DNA from: Scatomorpha merdavium
GTDB lineage: Bacteria > Bacillota > Clostridia > Oscillospirales > Oscillospiraceae
Length of the DNA stretch: 9,086 nucleotides
Assembly (NCBI GenBank): GCA_018711415.1
Contig: DVIJ01000097.1
Span: 1 to 9,086, forward strand
Direction of reading: 5' to 3'
The notes below the pieces were generated by a model. The model saw nothing but the letters and a program-made list of their open reading frames with translations, ran no database searches and was not told where the DNA came from. Of this stretch, positions 5,598-9,086 are shown in pieces (positions within the stretch are counted from its first letter, which is position 1; each line of letters opens with the position of its first letter). The position numbers and the translations under genes were made by a program.

Positions 5598-7531
5598 ACG
5601 CAGCGCAGAAACTGATTGCAAGTCACCTCGTCTCGGGCGACCTGACGCCCGGCGGCGAGATTGCGATAAGGATAGACCAGACCCTGACTCAGGACTCGAC
5701 GGGTACGATGGCCTATCTCCAGCTCGAGGCCATGGGGACGGACAGGGTAAAGACCAAGCGCTCAGTGGCGTATGTGGACCACAACATGCTCCAATCCGGC
5801 TTTGAGAACGCGGACGACCACAAATACATCCAGACCGTGGCGGCAAAGCACGGCATCTGGTTCTCGCGCCCCGGCAACGGTATCTGCCATCAGGTGCAGC
5901 TCGAGCGCTTTTCCGTTCCCGGCCAGACCCTGCTGGGCTCGGACAGCCACACCCCGACCTGCGGTGCGGCGGGCATGCTCGCCATAGGTGCAGGCGGCCT
6001 GGACGTCGCCGTCGCCATGGGCGGCGGGGCATATTACCTCGCCATGCCGAAGATATGCAAGGTAGAGCTCGTTGGGCAGCTGAAGCCCATGGTCACGGCG
6101 AAGGACGTCATCCTGGAGGTGCTCAGGAGGCTGAGCGTCAAAGGCGGCGTGGCGAAGATAATGGAGTACACCGGCCCCGGCCTTGCGAGCCTCTCCGTAC
6201 CCGAGCGCGCGACGATAGCGAACATGGGCGCGGAGCTGGGTGCGACGACGACGGTGTTCCCGAGCGACGAGGTGACGCGCGCGTTTTTCAAGGCCCAGGG
6301 CAGGGAGGACGACTGGTCCGAGCTCAAGGCCGACCCGGACGCGGAGTACGACGAGGAGCTGACAATCGACCTCTCGGCGCTGCACCCGCTGACGGCGATG
6401 CCTCACAGCCCGGACAACGTGGCGCGGGTCGCGGACAAGGCGGGCATCAAAATAGACCAGGTCGCCATCGGCAGCTGCACGAACTCGTCCTACGCGGACA
6501 TGATGAAGGTAGCGGAGATACTGGACGGCCACACCGTGGCGCCGAACGTGAGCCTGGTCATCTCGCCGGGCTCGAGGCAGGTGCTGACTATGCTGGCCTC
6601 GAACGGGGCTCTGGCGAAGATGGTATCTGCGGGAGCGAGGGTGCTCGAGTGCGCCTGCGGGCCGTGCATAGGCATGGGCCAGGCCCCGGCGACGGACGCC
6701 GTGAGTCTCAGGACCTTCAACCGCAACTTCTGCGGCCGGAGCGGCACCGCCTCGGCGAGCGTGTGGCTGGTGAGCCCGGAGACCGCGGCGGTCTCGGCCA
6801 TCACCGGCATACTGACGGACCCGGAGACTTGGACGCCGGTCGAAAAGCCCGCCATGCCGGAGCGCTTCATGGCCGACGACAGCATGGTGCTCGCGCCCTC
6901 CGACGACCCCGACAGCGTCGAGGTCGTGCGCGGACCGAACATAAAGCCCTTCCCGAAGGCGAAGGCCCCGGCGGAGACGATAGAGGGCAAGGTGCTAATA
7001 AAGCTGGGCGACAACATCACGACGGACCACATAATGCCTTCGAACGCGAAGCTCCTGCCCTACCGCTCGAATGTACCGTATCTGTCTGAGTTCTGCCTGA
7101 CGCCATGTGACCCCGATTTTCCGAAACGTGCGCAGGAGAGCGGCGGCGGCTTTATCGTAGCTGGCCAGAACTACGGCCAGGGCTCGAGCCGCGAGCACGC
7201 GGCGCTTGCGCCGCTGTATCTGGGCGTCAAGGGCGTCATCGCCATAGGCTTTGCGCGGATACACAGGGCGAATCTCATAAATAACGGCATACTGCCGCTC
7301 TGCCTCGAGGACGAGGCCGACTACGCCGCGCTCTCGCTGGGCGACGAGGTAGTCATAGCGAACGTGCACGAGCAGATAGCCGCCGCTGCGAGGGGCGAGG
7401 GCGTGGTGCTCAAATGCGGAGAGTGCGATATAAAGGTCAGAATGACTATAACGCCGAGGCAGCGGGACATCCTGCTCGCCGGGGGCTTGCTGAATTACAC
7501 CCGCGAACAGGCGGGAAAGGAGGACAAATGA
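5594..7531 (+). CDS. Aconitate hydratase
   Basis: Aconitase isomerises citrate to isocitrate through cis-aconitate using a [4Fe-4S] cluster. The 645-residue chain is the compact single-polypeptide form, shorter than the roughly 890 of AcnA-type enzymes. Visible landmarks are DHN (62-64), GSDSHTPTCGA (115-125), the cluster ligands C295 in GSCTNSS and C355 and C358 in ACGPCIGMG, and GRSGT (381-385). The swivel domain begins near 464 with LGDNITTDHIMPSNAK (471-486) and the substrate-binding loop QNYGQGSSREHAAL (525-538), including R533. All cluster cysteines are present, so the enzyme looks active. It overlaps the citrate synthase gene by four bases and is followed immediately by isocitrate dehydrogenase. 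A homoaconitase or isopropylmalate isomerase role is unlikely, since those usually have separate large and small subunits. Confidence 0.93.
   Translation: MNAAQKLIASHLVSGDLTPGGEIAIRIDQTLTQDSTGTMAYLQLEAMGTDRVKTKRSVAYVDHNMLQSGFENADDHKYIQTVAAKHGIWFSRPGNGICHQVQLERFSVPGQTLLGSDSHTPTCGAAGMLAIGAGGLDVAVAMGGGAYYLAMPKICKVELVGQLKPMVTAKDVILEVLRRLSVKGGVAKIMEYTGPGLASLSVPERATIANMGAELGATTTVFPSDEVTRAFFKAQGREDDWSELKADPDAEYDEELTIDLSALHPLTAMPHSPDNVARVADKAGIKIDQVAIGSCTNSSYADMMKVAEILDGHTVAPNVSLVISPGSRQVLTMLASNGALAKMVSAGARVLECACGPCIGMGQAPATDAVSLRTFNRNFCGRSGTASASVWLVSPETAAVSAITGILTDPETWTPVEKPAMPERFMADDSMVLAPSDDPDSVEVVRGPNIKPFPKAKAPAETIEGKVLIKLGDNITTDHIMPSNAKLLPYRSNVPYLSEFCLTPCDPDFPKRAQESGGGFIVAGQNYGQGSSREHAALAPLYLGVKGVIAIGFARIHRANLINNGILPLCLEDEADYAALSLGDEVVIANVHEQIAAAARGEGVVLKCGECDIKVRMTITPRQRDILLAGGLLNYTREQAGKEDK
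7518..7523 (+). promoter_or_regulatory. Ribosome binding site for isocitrate dehydrogenase
   Basis: A perfect AGGAGG inside the end of the aconitase gene stands four bases before ATG 7528 and seven bases before ATG 7531. The spacing favours the second ATG, though both are in frame and differ by one residue. A much earlier in-frame start (7414) lies deep inside the aconitase gene and is rejected. Confidence 0.75.
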
Positions 7532-8538
7532 TGCGAGGAGTAACGCTCATCCCTGGAGACGGCATAGGTCCGGAGGTTGCTGAGGCTGCACGGAAGGTCG
7601 TGGACGCCTCGGGTGCGAAGATAGAGTGGCACGTGGCGGAGGCGGGCGCGGCGCAGATGGAGATATGCGGCACACCGCTGCCGCAGGCGACGATAGATTC
7701 CGTGAGGGCCGACGGTCTCGCGCTCAAGGGACCCATCACGACGCCGGTGGGCTCGGGCTTTCGGAGCGTCAACGTGGCGCTGCGCAAGGAATTCGACCTA
7801 TATGCCAACGTGCGCCCGGCGCGCACCTTCGAGGGCGTGAAGGGCCGCTATGACAATGTAGACATCGTCACCGTGCGTGAGAACACGGAGGACCTCTACG
7901 CGGGCATAGAGCACATGGTGGGCGCAGACGCAGCGGAGAGCATCAAGCTAATCACCCGCAAGGGCTCGGAGCGCATCGTGCGCTACGCCTTTGACTACGC
8001 CGTGAAGAATGGGCGGAAGAAGGTCACCTGCGTACACAAAGCGAATATTATGAAGTGTACGGACGGCCTGTTCCTGGAAGTGGCTCGCGGAGTTGCGGCG
8101 GAGTATCCGCAGATAGAGTTTGAGGACAAGATCGTGGACGCGACCTGCATGCAGCTGGTACAGAAGCCGGAGGAATTTGACGTCATGGTGCTGCCGAACC
8201 TTTACGGCGACATCGTGTCCGACCTCTGCGCGGGCCTCGTAGGCGGCCTGGGCCTGGCCCCGAGCGCGAATATAGGCCGCGACTGCGCCATCTTTGAAGC
8301 GGTGCACGGCAGCGCGCCGAAGCACGCGGGCCTGAACGACGCGAACCCGACGGCGCTGATACTGTCGGCGGTGATGCTTCTGCGCCACATTGGCGAGACT
8401 GCGGCGGCGGACAGGATAGAAAATGCCGTGCTCGCGCTCATAAAGGACGGCAGGGAGACGACGCGCGATTTGGGCGGCAGCCTGGGTACTCAGGAGTTCG
8501 CGGATGCGATCATCAGAAAAATGTCTTGCATGGCCTGA
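7531..8538 (+). CDS. Isocitrate dehydrogenase (isocitrate/isopropylmalate dehydrogenase family)
   Basis: This enzyme oxidatively decarboxylates isocitrate to 2-oxoglutarate. From ATG 7531 it has 335 residues and starts MRGVTLIPGDGIGPEV, typical of the short NAD-type family members. Isocitrate specificity is supported by S79, N81 and R85 in RSVNVALRK (compare E. coli RSLNVALRQ), R95, R116 with Y123 in RENTEDLYAGIEH, K170 in VHKANIMK and the metal-binding aspartates near 227 and 231 (YGDIVSD). The cofactor loop reads HGSAPKHAG with K264-H265: E. coli NADP-IDH has Lys-Tyr there and NAD enzymes usually Asp-Ile, so cofactor preference is unclear. It completes the pathway from citrate to 2-oxoglutarate and shares one base with the aconitase stop. 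Its last bases also carry the -35 box of the downstream tRNA promoter. Confidence 0.92.
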   Translation: MRGVTLIPGDGIGPEVAEAARKVVDASGAKIEWHVAEAGAAQMEICGTPLPQATIDSVRADGLALKGPITTPVGSGFRSVNVALRKEFDLYANVRPARTFEGVKGRYDNVDIVTVRENTEDLYAGIEHMVGADAAESIKLITRKGSERIVRYAFDYAVKNGRKKVTCVHKANIMKCTDGLFLEVARGVAAEYPQIEFEDKIVDATCMQLVQKPEEFDVMVLPNLYGDIVSDLCAGLVGGLGLAPSANIGRDCAIFEAVHGSAPKHAGLNDANPTALILSAVMLLRHIGETAAADRIENAVLALIKDGRETTRDLGGSLGTQEFADAIIRKMSCMA

Positions 8539-8554
8539 AATAATGTGCTATACT
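8526..8554 (+). promoter_or_regulatory. tRNA-Gly promoter overlapping the end of the dehydrogenase gene
   Basis: TTGCAT (8526-8531) and TATACT (8549-8554) are spaced by 17 bases with a TGn extension (8546-8548). The -35 box is coding sequence of the preceding gene. The mature tRNA starts at 8566, so the 5' leader would be only a few bases long. Confidence 0.75.
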
Positions 8555-8565
8555 GTTCAGGCATT

Positions 8566-8639
8566 GCGGGTGTAGTTCAATGGCAGAACATCAGCTTCCC
8601 AAGCTGAATACGAGGGTTCGATTCCCTTCACCCGCTCCA
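8566..8639 (+). tRNA. tRNA-Gly (anticodon CCC)
   Basis: A full cloverleaf is visible. The acceptor arms GCGGGTG (8566-8572) and CACCCGC (8629-8635) pair perfectly. The anticodon stem TCAGC/GCTGA encloses the loop TTCCCAA with anticodon CCC, which reads the glycine codon GGG. The T arm is GAGGG-TTCGATT-CCCTT, with one G-T wobble pair. The discriminator is T, and CCA is encoded (8637-8639). It follows the citrate operon and may be made both from its own promoter and by read-through. Confidence 0.97.
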
Positions 8640-8643
8640 TTAG

Positions 8644-8690
8644 AAAGAGGCTTACAGCATTTGAACTGCTGCAAGCCTCTTTTATTTCTT
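8644..8690 (+). terminator. Intrinsic terminator after tRNA-Gly
   Basis: AAAGAGGCTT-a-CAGCA (8644-8659) pairs with TGCTG-c-AAGCCTCTTT (8667-8682) around a seven-base loop with a single mismatch. It is followed by TTATTTCTT-type sequence. It should end the tRNA and operon transcripts; its A-rich 5' side could also stop transcripts from the right. Confidence 0.88.
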
Positions 8691-8708
8691 CACAGCATAG
8701 TTGTGCGC

Positions 8709-9086
8709 TTACAATGTCAGCGTGCGGTTTGGTCGGCTCACGCCGTGCTCCTTCCAGTAATGTGTTGGTGTGAGAACGTGCTCGCTTGTTAGAATGGCCG
8801 CTATCTGCTCGCTGCCGTGGCCGTCGAGTGTCAGCATAAAGATCCGCCGCACAACTGCCGCCGCCTCCGGATCAACTACCCAGATCTTGGAGCCGTCCGG
8901 GTTCTGGGTGTAGCCATATGGCGAGGGGACCATCGACTCACCGGCACTTCCTCGGATTATATTGCTGATGCGCCGCTTTTTGCTTATATCCCGGCTGTAC
9001 CACTCATTAAACAGGTTGCGGATAGGCGCAAGCTCGTTCTCGCCCTCATCTGTGTCGATGGCGGCGGACACGGATACGAAGCGTAT
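8709..9086 (-). pseudogene. Large serine recombinase, C-terminally truncated; N-terminus beyond the window
   Basis: The frame is open from the right edge and ends at TAA (8711-8709), showing 125 residues. IRFVSVSAAIDTDEGENELA followed by PIRNLFNEWYSRD is the end of a resolvase-type catalytic domain as found in large serine recombinases. The PYGYTQNPDGSKIWVVDPEA region with AVVRRIF marks the start of the Recombinase domain. The chain runs through HVLTPTHYWKEHGVSRPNR, where intact clostridial relatives continue for a few hundred residues including a zinc ribbon and coiled coil. Here it stops four residues later (TLTL). The protein therefore lacks most of its DNA-binding region and is probably inactive, a leftover of an integrative element beside the tRNA-Gly gene. 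The catalytic serine would lie outside the window. Confidence 0.85.

Noticed and set aside
4164..6032. A 622-codon open frame on the minus strand opposite citrate synthase and aconitase
   Set aside because: It is an antisense shadow of two well-recognised genes in GC-rich DNA; its translation is Arg-rich and low in recognisable motifs.
8580..8792. A 70-codon frame starting inside the tRNA
   Set aside because: It overlaps tRNA-Gly, the terminator and the recombinase remnant, so it cannot be a plausible gene.
1..9086. CRISPR arrays, toxin-antitoxin pairs, biosynthetic clusters or defence systems
   Set aside because: No regularly spaced repeats and no genes of these types were seen; apart from the flanking scars the content is metabolic.

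Overview
The window looks like a chromosomal segment of a fairly GC-rich Clostridia (Firmicutes) bacterium, possibly Oscillospirales- or Christensenellales-like. The evidence is a T-box leader, a DUF4364 gene (a family I know from Clostridia), strong AGGAGG-type ribosome binding sites, a Re-type citrate synthase operon and heavy use of ATA isoleucine codons. No species can be named from the sequence alone.

Layout, left to right. Positions 1-361 are mobile-element and gene debris: the C-terminal end of a phage-like protein (2-241, +) meets a 35-codon amino-terminal stump of a conserved clostridial Cys-rich protein (254-361, -). From a TGn-extended -10 promoter near 465-470 run a DUF4364 winged-helix protein (500-1033) and asnA (1030-2043), overlapping by four bases and closed by a long bidirectional hairpin terminator (2046-2108). 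A perfect-consensus promoter (TTGACA-17-TATAAT, 2170-2198) then drives a tyrosine-type T-box leader (about 2223-2506) in front of a tryptophanase/tyrosine phenol-lyase family enzyme (2569-4017), which ends at a GC-rich terminator (4057-4085).

The second half is a tightly coupled operon making 2-oxoglutarate for glutamate synthesis: Re-citrate synthase (4242-5597), aconitase (5594-7531) and isocitrate dehydrogenase (7531-8538). Gene junctions overlap by four bases and then by one. A tRNA-Gly(CCC) gene (8566-8639) follows, with its own promoter partly inside the end of the dehydrogenase gene, and then a terminator. The right edge carries a truncated large serine recombinase on the minus strand, so both ends of the window bear scars of mobile DNA.

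Together the intact genes concern nitrogen and amino-acid metabolism: the 2-oxoglutarate skeleton for glutamate, ammonia fixation into asparagine, and a tyrosine-linked lyase. The most unusual signal is that the lyase, normally a catabolic enzyme, sits behind a T-box whose specifier reads as Tyr (UAC) and whose enzyme carries tyrosine phenol-lyase-type specificity residues. Such a switch should turn the gene on when tyrosine is scarce, which is the reverse of what a tyrosine-degrading enzyme needs.
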